Shown: in pieces, positions 43,233 through 53,144 of the stretch
How the letters are laid out: every line of letters begins with the position of its first letter
Position numbering within the stretch: the stretch's first letter is position 1
Origin: Paenibacillus senegalensis JC66
GTDB taxonomy: Bacteria > Bacillota > Bacilli > Paenibacillales > NBRC-103111
Reading direction: 5' to 3'
Assembly: GCF_000285515.1 (NCBI RefSeq)
Contig: NZ_HE610959.1
Coordinates: 343,233 to 407,232, forward strand
DNA length: 64,000 nucleotides
Position numbers and translations under genes: made by a program
The notes under the pieces: generated by a model
What the model saw: only the letters and a program-made list of their open reading frames with translations
The model's database searches: none
Told to the model about the DNA's origin: nothing

Positions 43233-43943
43233 ATGACCAGCCGCAGAGAGCCCGCCATAAACGAGCCCGCCATAGAAGTGCTGTACGAGGACAACCATAT
43301 TCTGGTCATCGTCAAGCCGGTCAACATCCCTACACAGGAAGACTCTTCAGGCGATCCGGATCTGCTGTCGTTATTGAAGGCTGATCTCAAGATCCGCCAT
43401 AACAAGCCTGGCAATGTATTTCTTGGTCTGGTGCACCGGCTGGACCGCCCAGTCGGCGGGGTGATGGTATTCGCTAAAACCTCGAAGGCCGCCTCACGCT
43501 TATCCGACCAGGTGCGCACTCGCCTTCTGGACAAAACTTATACGGCTGTTGTTCACGGCTCAGTCACACCCTCCCAAGGCCGCCTAAAGCATTACCTGCT
43601 GAAGGATAACCGGACCAACACGGTACGGGCCGTAAGCAGCCATACCAGCGGCGCCAAAGAGGCGCTTCTCGACTATACGCTGCTGGATCAACGGGAAGGG
43701 CTCAGCCTGATTAAGGTCAATCTGATCACGGGCAGGCCCCATCAAATCCGGGTCCAATGGGCAACCCAGGGCCATCCGCTGTATGGAGACCAGCGCTATG
43801 GTCAGAGGTTGGCCAAGCCCGGACAGCAGATTGCTCTCTGGGCGAGCGAGCTCGCCTTCGACCATCCGACGCAGAAAACCCGGCTTAGCTTTCGCAGCTC
43901 CCCACCCCAGCGCGCTCCCTGGACGTTATGGGCTTCCTTGTAA
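43233..43943 (+). CDS. RluA-family pseudouridine synthase
   Basis: 236 residues: ILVIVKPVNIPTQED at the start, catalytic LVHRLDRPVGGVMVFAKTSKAA (core HRLDRPVGG with Asp), YTAVVHG, and RPHQIRVQWATQGHPLYGD (core HQIRVQ). These are RluA-type motifs; the S4 domain is absent. GGAGG lies eight bases before the ATG. It is translationally adjacent to the methyltransferase. Substrate position in rRNA unknown. Confidence 0.9.
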   Translation: MTSRREPAINEPAIEVLYEDNHILVIVKPVNIPTQEDSSGDPDLLSLLKADLKIRHNKPGNVFLGLVHRLDRPVGGVMVFAKTSKAASRLSDQVRTRLLDKTYTAVVHGSVTPSQGRLKHYLLKDNRTNTVRAVSSHTSGAKEALLDYTLLDQREGLSLIKVNLITGRPHQIRVQWATQGHPLYGDQRYGQRLAKPGQQIALWASELAFDHPTQKTRLSFRSSPPQRAPWTLWASL

Positions 43944-44082
43944 AATGACCGCAGCAGCAGCAACTGACCTGCTCGAAGCGGCAACTGACCTGCTCGATTA
44001 GCTCTGAATAACGATTGGGGCCGCACTAAGGAGCGCCTTTTGCTGCCGGAGTTCGCCGCACATCTGCGGCACCGTTTGCCCG

Positions 44083-44180
44083 CACGCTCGCCACGGTCCT
44101 TATTTGAGGAAAATCAGGGTGTTAAAAATAAAACCCCTGCTTTTTTGGGCAAATAAGAGCGAGGGCGAGCGTTAGCGCAG
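44083..44180. repeat. Dispersed repeat family A, copy 3 (short)
   Basis: ACGCTCGCCACGGTCCTTAT at one end and AAATAAGAGCGAGGGCGAGC at the other, with CCCCTGCTTTTTTGG between. The central AAGAGCGAGGATG unit of copies 1 and 2 is missing. Degenerate CTTCGCGCTTGGCATCTTGC-like units follow to 44385. Confidence 0.85.
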
Positions 44181-44391
44181 GGACATTGCAGACTTCCGCG
44201 GTCGAGACCTTGCGGACACACATAAGAACTTTCGCTGCTTGCATCCTGCCAGACACACAACACAATACTTCACGTAGAAACTTCGCGCTTGGCATCTTGC
44301 AGGACTTATGCAGAAGCTCCGCACTTGTATCCTTCCGGACATCACACTGGACTTTCGCGCTTATAGCTTGCAGAGCACCTTACCTTATGAG

Positions 44392-44802
44392 CTAGGAGGC
44401 ATTCGCAATCTTGCCTAGCAGGTAAACCAGCAGCTGCTGGTTATGAGAAGAAATCCGGCTCAGGTGTGAATCCAGAAATTGCTGGCGGATTTCGATACCC
44501 CGCTGACATTCCTGCTTGCCTTTTGCCGTACGCTTGACCCACACAATCCGGCGGTCCTTCTCGTCCCGTTCGCGAACGATGAGGCCGCCTTTTTCCATGC
44601 GGTCCAATAATGTTGTAATCGCTGCAGGGGTTGTAGTCAAATATTCTATAAAATCAGACGGCTTCATTTTCTCCCTATAGGAGAGCAATTCCAACACATG
44701 CAGCTGACCCTCGGTCAGCGATGGCGCTAAATGTACCTCCATATGAGTCTTCATATCTTTGGATAATTTAAACCACAGCTTGGCAAAATCATCAGAATAC
44801 AT
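44392..44802 (-). CDS. MarR-family transcriptional regulator
   Basis: 136 residues. LTEGQLHVLELLSY, then MKPSDFIEYLTTTPAAITTL (recognition helix) and LLDRMEKGGLIVRERDEKDRR (core DRMEKGGLIVRERDEKDRR), the MarR wing. ATG 44802 with GGAGG seven bases upstream is chosen; the longer frame to 44943 is translated from the repeats upstream. No obvious target gene is adjacent. Ligand unknown. Confidence 0.88.
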   Translation of the reverse strand: MYSDDFAKLWFKLSKDMKTHMEVHLAPSLTEGQLHVLELLSYREKMKPSDFIEYLTTTPAAITTLLDRMEKGGLIVRERDEKDRRIVWVKRTAKGKQECQRGIEIRQQFLDSHLSRISSHNQQLLVYLLGKIANAS

Positions 44803-44815
44803 AGCGTTTCCTCCA

Positions 44816-45040
44816 TTTCTGTACATGGCACTTTCGTACACGATACTTCCCGCAAATGGTCTCTCCATACACGGTGCTTTCGTACGCTGTACTATTCGTA
44901 CACGGTACTTCCCGCACATGTCTCTATACATGGCACTTTCCATACGCTGTACTTAACGTACATGGCACATCCATGCATGCAACACTCCGTACAAGGTACT
45001 TCCATACTTGGTACTTTACATACTTGGTACTTTCCATACG
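44816..45040. repeat. Degenerate CGTACACGGTACTTTC array
   Basis: About fourteen 14-18 bp units such as GTACATGGCACTTTC, CGTACACGGTACTTCC and CATACTTGGTACTTT. Most contain a GTAC dyad. The array covers the promoter region of the MarR gene. The gap beyond, to 45436, shows nothing else. Confidence 0.75.
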
Positions 45041-45436
45041 AGTTGATCAGGCTTGACCAATACTACAGCCAAAATTGGTGCGCCCGTAAAGCCGTGCCCC
45101 GCTTATATAAATTGTACGTTCTGCTGGCAGTGGGACCAGCTCTTTTGGCCAACGTTGTTGTTGGGATAGGATTTAGCTATAGTATAGCATCGTCCCCATG
45201 TCGATTTAAAGGTTAAGAGGATTAATACTTTATTACATTAATCGATGGAATCGCGTACCTTTTGACGATATTCTACATGCAATGCGGCCATGGAGCTCAA
45301 ACGATGTAGAATTCCGTCCTCGTTATTCTTCAGCACGCAATACGGAATAGATTGACTGAAGCACAAGCCCGGCTTCTCTGGAACGCTTCACGCTTGAGCA
45401 CAAGCCCGTTCTCGCTGGGCTGCATGAGGGCATAAC

Positions 45437-45500
45437 AAAAAACAGCCCAGGCAGGAAGAATCGGCTCTGTGGCCGATTTCCTGCTTTGGGCCGTTTAGAA
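45437..45500 (-). terminator. Terminator of parC
   Basis: A very long stem: AACGGCCCAAAGCAGGAAAT and ATTCTTCCTGCCTGGGCTGTT (minus strand, quoted with interior mismatches) around a short loop, followed by six T. Confidence 0.8.
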
Positions 45501-45529
45501 CAAGCGGCAAGCTCCAAATCTCGCCGTAC

Positions 45530-47974
45530 TTACTGCAAATCGGGCTTGATCCATACATGCGCCACTTTATTGGTCTTGGTGGCTGGCACCACCGATTTGC
45601 CTGTTGATTTCCGTTCATCAATCGGCACCTTTTCCGAAGATATCACGTGGATCTCCCCGTTCTCCAATACCGCCAGCCATTCGATCTCCTCTTTCACCGC
45701 AAAGGAAGCGAGCAGTGAAGTTCCGTTGGACCGGACGCGTTTGCCATCCTTGAACTCAAAGGTGAATACACCCTTGCCTCCTCGTCCCTGCAGCGGATAA
45801 TCCAGCAGCAGCGAGCGTTTCGCATAACCAAGATCGGAAACGACCAGAACCTCTCCTTCTTCTCCTTGTACCCATTCTGCTGCGACAACTTCATCGTCAT
45901 CCTTCAATTGAATGCCCTTCACCCCGCCGGCCGCTCTGCCCATCGGGTTAATTTCATCCTCCATGAAGCGGATGGCCATTCCGTTTTTAGTAATCAACAG
46001 CAGGTCTTTATCGCTGCCGGACAAGCTTATTTTAATAATTTCATCATTGGCCCCTACCTTGCAGGCAACAACTGCACTGGATCGGTTCGTATAATATTCC
46101 TTCAGCTCCGTGCGCTTGACCTGGCCCCGCCGGGTGACGAAGACAAGCGATTTACCGGGCTCGTCAAACTTGCTGACCGGAATCACGCCCGCAATTCTGT
46201 CCTCTTTGCCTAACGGGATCACATTGACAATCGCGGTTCCATTATCCTTCCACTTGTATTCCGGTATCTGATGAACCGGCAGCAGGAAGTACTGCCCTTT
46301 CGCAGTAAAAATGAGCAGGCTGTCAATGGTGTTGACATCCAGCAGATAACGGAGGTAATCGCCTTCCTTTAATCCTGTATTCGTACTGTCGCCGCCAGAC
46401 CGCGTGAAGGACAGCTTGCTTGTCCGCTTAACATAACCTTCGTGGGACAGAGCGACAAGCACGTCCTCGGGAGCAACCATAACTTCGAGATTGACTTTGA
46501 TCTCCTCGACCTCTCCCTGAATTTCCGAGCGCCTGTCGATACCGTAGGTGTTGCGGATTTGCATCAGTTCGTCCTTGATTACTTTGTACAGTTTATTTTT
46601 GCTTGATAAAATGGCACGGAGCGAGGCAATCGTTTTGTTAAGCTCCTTCATTTCCTTCTCAAGCGAAGTAATTTCGAGATTGGTCAACCGGTACAATTGC
46701 AGCACCAGAATCGCATCGGCCTGCCGCTCAGTGAAGTCGAACTTCTCCACCAGGTTTTTCTGCGCATCCTGACGGTTCTTGGAAGCTTTAATCGTCGCAA
46801 TGACCTCATCAAGAATATTCAGTGCTTTAACCAGCCCGTCCAGCACATGGGCGCGGTCTTCAGCTTTATCGAGATCATAGCGGGTGCGGTTCGTAACGAT
46901 TTCAATCTGATGCTCGATGTAGGCTTTCAGGATCGGGATAATACCCAATTGGCGGGGAGCCCGGTTCACGATCGCAACCATATTGAAATTGTAGGTCACC
47001 TGCAGGTCGGTTTTCTTCAGCAAATAGTTGAGAATGCCTTCCGAATCGGCATCCTTGCGCAGCTCCACCACGATTCTCAAACCGTTGCGTCCGCTCTCAT
47101 CCCGTACCTCTGTAATGCCGTCAACCTTCTTCTCAATCCGGATGTTCTCCATTGCTGTAACGAGCCGGGATTTGACTACCTGGTAAGGAATCTCGGTAAT
47201 GACAATCTGCTTCTTGCCGCCCCGCAGCTCTTCAATTTCCGTGCGGGAGCGTATGTATACGCGGCCTTTGCCAGTAGAAAACGCTTCGCGAATGCCTTCT
47301 TCGCCCATAATAATGCCGCCCGTAGGAAAATCCGGGCCTTTAATTATGTTCATCAAAGCATCCAGCTCCATATCCGGATTGTCCATCACCGCGATACAGG
47401 CATCGATAACCTCGCGCAAATTATGCGGCGGGATTTCGGTCGCAAACCCGGAAGAGATCCCGCTGACGCCATTCACCAGCAGATTCGGATAACGCGAGGG
47501 CAGCACTACCGGCTCCTTTGCCGTATTATCGAAGTTATCCTTAAATCCAACGGTTCGCTTATCGATATCCCTCAGGATTTCCATCGCAATAGGCGATAAT
47601 CTCGCTTCGGTATAACGCATAGCCGCCGGCGGATCATCGTCAAGCGACCCCCAGTTGCCGTGACCGTCTATCAATACATGCCCCATCTTCCATGATTGGG
47701 CCATGCGGACCATCCCGTCATAGATCGAGCTGTCGCCGTGGGGATGGTAGTTCCCCATAACATCCCCGACCGTTTTAGCTGATTTGCGGTAAGGCTTGTC
47801 CGGCGTGTTGCCCGCTTCATACATCGAGTACAGAATGCGGCGCTGTACCGGCTTCAGGCCGTCCCGGACATCCGGTATAGCCCGGTCTTGAATTATATAT
47901 TTGGAGTAGCGGCCAAATCGATCGCCAACCACATCTTCCAAAAAGGCGGGTAAAAATTGTTCTGATACACTCAT
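45530..47974 (-). CDS. parC: DNA topoisomerase IV subunit A
   Basis: 814 residues. Winged-helix and tower region with RAIPDVRDGLKPVQRRILYS (residues ~31-50), HPHGDSSIYDGMVRMAQ (quinolone-resistance region) and catalytic Tyr121 in MRYTEARLS. The C-terminal beta-pinwheel runs from ~500 with repeats ending in GQGGKG-like GRGGKGVFTFE. It decatenates daughter chromosomes with ParE. It follows parE by 22 bp on the same strand. Confidence 0.95.
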   Translation of the reverse strand: MSVSEQFLPAFLEDVVGDRFGRYSKYIIQDRAIPDVRDGLKPVQRRILYSMYEAGNTPDKPYRKSAKTVGDVMGNYHPHGDSSIYDGMVRMAQSWKMGHVLIDGHGNWGSLDDDPPAAMRYTEARLSPIAMEILRDIDKRTVGFKDNFDNTAKEPVVLPSRYPNLLVNGVSGISSGFATEIPPHNLREVIDACIAVMDNPDMELDALMNIIKGPDFPTGGIIMGEEGIREAFSTGKGRVYIRSRTEIEELRGGKKQIVITEIPYQVVKSRLVTAMENIRIEKKVDGITEVRDESGRNGLRIVVELRKDADSEGILNYLLKKTDLQVTYNFNMVAIVNRAPRQLGIIPILKAYIEHQIEIVTNRTRYDLDKAEDRAHVLDGLVKALNILDEVIATIKASKNRQDAQKNLVEKFDFTERQADAILVLQLYRLTNLEITSLEKEMKELNKTIASLRAILSSKNKLYKVIKDELMQIRNTYGIDRRSEIQGEVEEIKVNLEVMVAPEDVLVALSHEGYVKRTSKLSFTRSGGDSTNTGLKEGDYLRYLLDVNTIDSLLIFTAKGQYFLLPVHQIPEYKWKDNGTAIVNVIPLGKEDRIAGVIPVSKFDEPGKSLVFVTRRGQVKRTELKEYYTNRSSAVVACKVGANDEIIKISLSGSDKDLLLITKNGMAIRFMEDEINPMGRAAGGVKGIQLKDDDEVVAAEWVQGEEGEVLVVSDLGYAKRSLLLDYPLQGRGGKGVFTFEFKDGKRVRSNGTSLLASFAVKEEIEWLAVLENGEIHVISSEKVPIDERKSTGKSVVPATKTNKVAHVWIKPDLQ

Positions 47975-47996
47975 GGCGTCACTTCCCCTTTACTCT

Positions 47997-49961
47997 TCAA
48001 ATTCCGTAAAGTCGTACATTTTCCACAATCCAGCGTTTCCGGGGATCAACCTTATCCCCCATCAGAGTGGAGACCCGGCGCTCCGCCTTGGCCGCGTCCT
48101 CAATTCTGACTTGGAACAAAATCCGCCGTTCGGGGTCCATCGTCGTTTCCCACAGCTGCTCCGGATTCATTTCTCCGAGACCTTTGTAGCGCTGCAGTTC
48201 AACTGGCTTGCCCATCTTCTGAATCGCATCATGCAGCTCTTCATCCGAATAGACATATTGGGTTTTGACCGTCTTTCCAGATTTTTTGGTTACTTTGAAT
48301 AACGGAGGCTGGGCTATATACACCTTGCCTTCATCGACCAACGGCTTCATATACCGGTAAAAAAACGTCAGCAACAGCACCTGGATATGCGCCCCATCCG
48401 TGTCGGCATCCGTCATAATGACAATTTTGCCGTAGCGGCTTTCCTCCAGGGAAAACTCGCTGCCTACCCCTGCCCCTATAGCGGCAATAATCGCTTTGTA
48501 CTCATCATTGCGGAGGATGTCGGCAAGCTTCGCCTTCTCGGGATTCATCGGCTTGCCTTTGAGCGGCAGGATCGCCTGATGCTTCGAGTCCCGGCCTTGC
48601 TTGGCCGACCCTCCTGCGGAATCGCCCTCGACTATAAAGAGCTCATTGCTCGCATAATCCTTGGATTGTGCGGGCGTCAGCTTGCCGTTCAGGTTAGAGC
48701 TTTCGCTCTTCCCTTTTTTCCCGGAACGGATCTCCTCCCGCGCTTTGCGGGCCGCCTCCCGCGCTTTGGCTGACTGTACGGCTTTTTTCAGCATCATCTG
48801 TGCAACCTGAGGATTCTCCTCGAGAAAGACGGCCATTTTATCAGATACGACCGCATCGACCGCACTTCTTGCGGAAGAGCTGCCGAGCTGATCCTTGGTC
48901 TGTCCTACGAATTCGACATCGCCCATTTTAATATTGATGACCGACATCAAGCCTTCACGCAAGTCTGCCCCTTCAAGATTCTTGTCCTTATCTTTAAGAA
49001 TACCCGCCTTCCGCGCATATTCGTTCATCACCCGGGTGTAGGCCGTCTTAAAGCCTGTTTCATGCGTTCCTCCGCCGCGGGTAGGAATAGAGTTGACAAA
49101 TGAGGCGATCGTCTCGGTATAACCGTCATTATACTGAAGCGCCACCTCCACCTCGATGTCGTCTTTTTCCGCGTAAAAATGAATGACGTCATGAAAGGTC
49201 GATTTGCCTTCATTCAGAAACGCCACAAACTGGCTCGCGCCGCCGGAATATTCGAATACGTCCTGCTTGCCTTCGCGTTCGTCTTTGATCGTAATCTTCA
49301 ATCCGGAGTTAAGAAAGGCCAGCTCCTGCAGCCTTTCCGAAAGGGTATCGTAGTTTACGCTAATACCGCTTTGAAAGACGCGACGGTCCGGCAAAAAGGT
49401 AATTTTCGTTCCGGTCCGGTTCGTATTCCCCAGCACCTCGAGTCCAGTGACCGGCTCGCCGACATGCTCCTTGCCCTCTTCATCCACCCAATATTCAAAG
49501 CGCTGCTTGTGAATCTTACCGTCACGGTAAATTTCCACCTCCAGCCATTCGGATAAGGCATTGGTAACCGAGGCGCCTACTCCGTGCAGCCCTCCCGATT
49601 TTTTGTAGCCTCCGCCTCCGAATTTGCCCCCGGCATGAAGGATCGTAAAAACGACTTGAGGGGTAGGGATCCCCATTTTGTGAATTCCCGTCGGGATTCC
49701 CCGCCCATTGTCATACACGGTGATCGATTGATTTTTATGAATAGTCAGTTCAATCTCCGAACAATGCTTTGCGAGATGCTCGTCCACCGCATTATCTATA
49801 ATTTCCCACACCAAATGATGCAGGCCTGCCGAACTGGTGCTGCCTATGTACATCCCCGGCCTTTTGCGGACCGCGGTTAATCCTTCTAATACTTGAATAT
49901 CATCCGCGCCATAATCCTGCGACGCCGGACGATCCGTAAATAAATTCAACTGCTCAGCCAT
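47997..49961 (-). CDS. parE: DNA topoisomerase IV subunit B
   Basis: 654 residues. GHKL ATPase: EIIDNAVDEHL, DNGRGIPTGIH and GGLHGVGASVTNALS, with RPGMYIGST near the start. TOPRIM domain: FIVEGDSAGGSAKQGRD and MTDADTDGAHI. The end has RYKGLGEMNPEQLWETTMDP (core YKGLGEMN). It supplies ATP-driven strand passage for ParC. GATAGGAGG precedes the ATG. Its separation from gyrBA and pairing with parC support ParE rather than GyrB. Confidence 0.95.
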   Translation of the reverse strand: MAEQLNLFTDRPASQDYGADDIQVLEGLTAVRKRPGMYIGSTSSAGLHHLVWEIIDNAVDEHLAKHCSEIELTIHKNQSITVYDNGRGIPTGIHKMGIPTPQVVFTILHAGGKFGGGGYKKSGGLHGVGASVTNALSEWLEVEIYRDGKIHKQRFEYWVDEEGKEHVGEPVTGLEVLGNTNRTGTKITFLPDRRVFQSGISVNYDTLSERLQELAFLNSGLKITIKDEREGKQDVFEYSGGASQFVAFLNEGKSTFHDVIHFYAEKDDIEVEVALQYNDGYTETIASFVNSIPTRGGGTHETGFKTAYTRVMNEYARKAGILKDKDKNLEGADLREGLMSVINIKMGDVEFVGQTKDQLGSSSARSAVDAVVSDKMAVFLEENPQVAQMMLKKAVQSAKAREAARKAREEIRSGKKGKSESSNLNGKLTPAQSKDYASNELFIVEGDSAGGSAKQGRDSKHQAILPLKGKPMNPEKAKLADILRNDEYKAIIAAIGAGVGSEFSLEESRYGKIVIMTDADTDGAHIQVLLLTFFYRYMKPLVDEGKVYIAQPPLFKVTKKSGKTVKTQYVYSDEELHDAIQKMGKPVELQRYKGLGEMNPEQLWETTMDPERRILFQVRIEDAAKAERRVSTLMGDKVDPRKRWIVENVRLYGI

Positions 49962-50165
49962 TCACGTGCCTCCTATCAAAAAATAACATCAGACGAGTTC
50001 AGCTTCGTTCTATATTTCAGCATTACCAGTGTATACCAAACTATAATTGAGTACTGGCACAAATCCTAGTTTCCATGTAATCTATTTTACTGCTTGGATA
50101 CTTACCGGCGTATTATGAAGCAGCATCGACTTTTAACGAAATCGAATTATGCATAAATCTGATAA

Positions 50166-51158
50166 TTAATTAAGTATATCCTTTTTTGTGAAAACGATAA
50201 AGGCAACCAGCAAACCGGCGATTCCCCAAGCGCTTAACACAGCGAGCGAAAAAGTCAGCGTCATCCCTTCAATTGGCGGGAGAGAACCGGATAAATAGCT
50301 GACCATCTCCAAATTGACCATAAACAAATATTTGGCACTTTCCCAGGAGGAGACCATGTTCGCCAGAATCGTCCCGGCAATGAGGGCTGATAACATAATA
50401 CCCATACTTGCCGCCGTGCTGCGCACAAGCACCGATACCATCAGCGACAGACAAGCCACAATAACACTGGAAAACCAGGCTAGCCCAAAGACCATAAGCA
50501 AATAGAGCCATTGTGGAACCGCATGCACGTTAGCGGTGCTTAATTCATCCCCAACTACTTCGTAACCGACTAGCACAGGCATGTTCCAGCCACCGTAGCC
50601 GAATACAATCCCGGAAATCAGGTAACAAAGAATCCCGGTAGTTAAAATAAGCAGAGCTACAAACAAGAGCAGAGCTATTAGTTTGCTCAAAAGAATTTTC
50701 CATCTTTGCACCGGTCTTGTCAACAGCAGCTTGATCGTCCCTGAGGAATGCTCGCCGGAGACGATATCGGCAGCAAGCACCGCAATCAGTAAAGGAATAA
50801 ACAGGCTGACGGCATTTTCCATAAAGGTTCTGGTGAAGGTAACCGCATTCGGGGACTGTGGATTGATGTCCGTCTCCAGCGCATACTGCAGTCTTTGCAC
50901 TTCTACCCGCAATACCTTTTTCCATTCCTCTGCTACCCGGCTGCTGTTCAGGCGATTGGTATAATCGATAATCTGCTGCTGGGTGGTTACCCGCCAATCC
51001 TCAGTTCCAAACTGCTTGCGCATCGTGTCTGCGACTTTCAGCTGCGCATAGGTAAACATCGGAATAAGAAGCGCCAGAATGAAGACCACCACAAGAAAAC
51101 GGCGCTTTTTCAACATTTTAATCGTCTCGTTCTGGATCAGAGGATATAAACTAACCAA
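50166..51158 (-). CDS. ABC-2-type transporter permease
   Basis: About 330 residues, six membrane helices, with a periplasm-facing loop after helix 1 (residues ~35-115) and the segment SGEHSSGTIKLLLTRPVQRW, typical of ABC-2 permeases. A TTG start at 51158 with AAGG eight bases upstream is preferred to the GTG at 51167, which touches the site. It overlaps the ATPase gene by 8 bp, forming an export system of unknown substrate. Confidence 0.82.
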   Translation of the reverse strand: MVSLYPLIQNETIKMLKKRRFLVVVFILALLIPMFTYAQLKVADTMRKQFGTEDWRVTTQQQIIDYTNRLNSSRVAEEWKKVLRVEVQRLQYALETDINPQSPNAVTFTRTFMENAVSLFIPLLIAVLAADIVSGEHSSGTIKLLLTRPVQRWKILLSKLIALLLFVALLILTTGILCYLISGIVFGYGGWNMPVLVGYEVVGDELSTANVHAVPQWLYLLMVFGLAWFSSVIVACLSLMVSVLVRSTAASMGIMLSALIAGTILANMVSSWESAKYLFMVNLEMVSYLSGSLPPIEGMTLTFSLAVLSAWGIAGLLVAFIVFTKKDILN

Positions 51159-52290
51159 TAGACTCACCTTCTGTCAAGCGCAGGAACAATTCTTCCAGCA
51201 TCGGATTTTTGGGGACAACGGAGAAAATGCCGATTCCGGCGTTCATTAACTGCCGGTTGGCCTCTGGCACCAGGCAGTCTGCCATTCTAGCCACAACAAC
51301 GCCCGCCTCTGGATTTGCTGCCGGGCCGGACGCTGTTTGTTCTTTCTTGTCCTTTGATGTGATTTGCTCCCACGACTGCTTGATTGCAGGCTTCCCCTCC
51401 CGTACCTCTCGGGGTGCAGCCAACACAGCGTTCCCAGGGGCAGCCCTCCCGGTTTCGGACTCATCTTCTCCGCTGTTCCCACCAGCCTCCTCTTCATCCA
51501 GCAGCTCCACATTGTCCATTCGACCAAGAACTTCCCTCGCCTTGGCAGGCTGGTCCACGGTCCAAACCAGCTTGCGCTCTGTCTGGTTTAACAGCTCGCT
51601 GACATGACCAACAGCAATGACCTTGCCCTTAGTTATAATGGCTACCCGGTCACACATCAATTGGATCTCATTAAGCAAATGGCTGGAAACAAAAACACTG
51701 AGCCCCGTTGCCGCCAATTGCCGGATAAATCCCCTCATTTCCTTAATCCCTTGCGGATCCAGCCCGTTAGTCGGCTCGTCCAATATTAACAGCTTGGGCC
51801 TGCCAAGCAGCGCTTGGGCGATTCCCAGCCGCTGTCTCATGCCGAGGGAATAGGTCTTCACCTTATCATGAATTCGTTTTTCCATGCTGACGAGTTGAAC
51901 TACTTCCTTAATCCGATCCTGTCCAACTGCCGGAAGCATACGGGCAAAATGCTCGAGGTTATCCCAGCCGCTCATGTAGCTGTACAGCTCCGGATTTTCC
52001 ACAATACAGCCAATATTTTGCAGCGCTCGGGTCGGATCGCTTTTCATTGATATTCCGCCCACCCGGATCTCGCCTTCTGTAGGACGGATCAGATCAACCA
52101 GCATGCGGATGGTCGTTGTTTTTCCAGACCCGTTGGGACCGAGAAAGCCGAACACCTCGCCTTCACGGATATCAAAGGATACTCCATGAATAATCCACTG
52201 TTTTCCGATTTTTTTCTTAAGATTTTGCACAGCTAACACGATGCCCGCGTTCTCCTGGTTATCCGGCATTTCCTTCGTATTGTCCGCCAT
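51151..52290 (-). CDS. ABC transporter ATPase with C-terminal extension
   Basis: 379 residues. ATPase core: FLGPNGSGKTTTIRML (Walker A), YSLGMRQRLGIAQ (signature), KLLILDEPTNGLDPQG (Walker B), SSHLL (switch). Residues ~255-325 hold a polar, low-complexity insertion (EEAGGNSGEDESETGRAAPG ...) inside the usual C-terminal domain, which then resumes at VVVARMADCLVPEANRQL. AAGGAGGGAG precedes the ATG. The partner is the overlapping permease; drug or peptide export is likely for this class. Confidence 0.9.
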   Translation of the reverse strand: MADNTKEMPDNQENAGIVLAVQNLKKKIGKQWIIHGVSFDIREGEVFGFLGPNGSGKTTTIRMLVDLIRPTEGEIRVGGISMKSDPTRALQNIGCIVENPELYSYMSGWDNLEHFARMLPAVGQDRIKEVVQLVSMEKRIHDKVKTYSLGMRQRLGIAQALLGRPKLLILDEPTNGLDPQGIKEMRGFIRQLAATGLSVFVSSHLLNEIQLMCDRVAIITKGKVIAVGHVSELLNQTERKLVWTVDQPAKAREVLGRMDNVELLDEEEAGGNSGEDESETGRAAPGNAVLAAPREVREGKPAIKQSWEQITSKDKKEQTASGPAANPEAGVVVARMADCLVPEANRQLMNAGIGIFSVVPKNPMLEELFLRLTEGESIG

Positions 52291-52325
52291 AGCAGCTCTC
52301 CCTCCTTCTAAACCAAATCGGCCTG

Positions 52326-53144
52326 TTATTGCAGAACCTGAATGACACGCTCCGCCATGCGCTTATAACCGTCAGCATTCGGGTGAAAATGATCCTCGGA
52401 CAAATAACGGGACAAATACGTCTGGAACAGATCATAGGTAGGTACCACCGTCAGATTGGGGTACACGTTGGACAGCTGGATAGCCCGGCTGTTCCACTCC
52501 TGGATCAGGGCAGAACCGAGACGGTCGTGATCAAAGCTAAGAAACGGATGATAGAGTCCTAAATAAATAATTCTTGTCTCCGGATTCAGCCCCGCAAGCT
52601 CCGCCAGAATCTCTTCCAGCCTGTCCACGGATTCCGGCAGCTTGTTGGCCACATGCTCAAAGTCGAGCTCCAGACTCTCTGGCTCATTCCTGCCAGCCTG
52701 TCCGATTCCCAGCTGGAACAAGTCATTGCCGCCAATCGTCAGCAGAACGATATCCGCCTTCGCTACGGATTGACGCACCTCGCTGTTCTCGGCCTTAATC
52801 AGCTCCAGCAGCTGATCGGTCCGGCTTCCGGAAACCGCATAGTTCCATACATAGACCTCTTTTTCCTCTTCACCTCTAAGAAAATCAGCCACCCGACCCA
52901 CGTAACCTTCTCCTGTAGGGTCGCCAACGCCTCTGGTGAGTGAATCTCCGAGGCCTAATATCTGAATTCGGGATTGGTCTCTTACCGGATCTGGCTGTAT
53001 CTGCCCGTCATTAGGTGCAGCCATTTCCACGTCTCCTTGGGGATTTAAGATGCTTTGCACGGCATATACAAACCCTCCGACAAATAAAACGGTAGCTGCT
53101 AAAGCTGCAATACCCGTTAGTCTCCAGAGCAGTCTCGTACTCAT
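52326..53144 (-). CDS. Membrane-anchored SGNH/GDSL hydrolase
   Basis: 272 residues. N-terminal membrane anchor or signal (residues 9-30), then block I ILGLGDSLTRGVGD with the nucleophile Ser, block III TIGGNDLF, and block V DHFHPNADGY with the catalytic Asp-His. It resembles the YpmR-type lipase/esterase group, acting outside the membrane on acyl esters or cell-wall acetyl groups. It starts a three-gene unit with the ABC ATPase (35 bp) and permease. Confidence 0.88.
   Translation of the reverse strand: MSTRLLWRLTGIAALAATVLFVGGFVYAVQSILNPQGDVEMAAPNDGQIQPDPVRDQSRIQILGLGDSLTRGVGDPTGEGYVGRVADFLRGEEEKEVYVWNYAVSGSRTDQLLELIKAENSEVRQSVAKADIVLLTIGGNDLFQLGIGQAGRNEPESLELDFEHVANKLPESVDRLEEILAELAGLNPETRIIYLGLYHPFLSFDHDRLGSALIQEWNSRAIQLSNVYPNLTVVPTYDLFQTYLSRYLSEDHFHPNADGYKRMAERVIQVLQ

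Noticed and set aside
44803-44943. Longer N terminus of the MarR protein
   Set aside because: The added 47 residues are translated from the upstream repeat array; the internal ATG at 44802 has a proper ribosome site.
46697-47599. A 300-codon plus-strand frame opposite parC
   Set aside because: Antisense shadow of a well-conserved gene, with no domain pattern.
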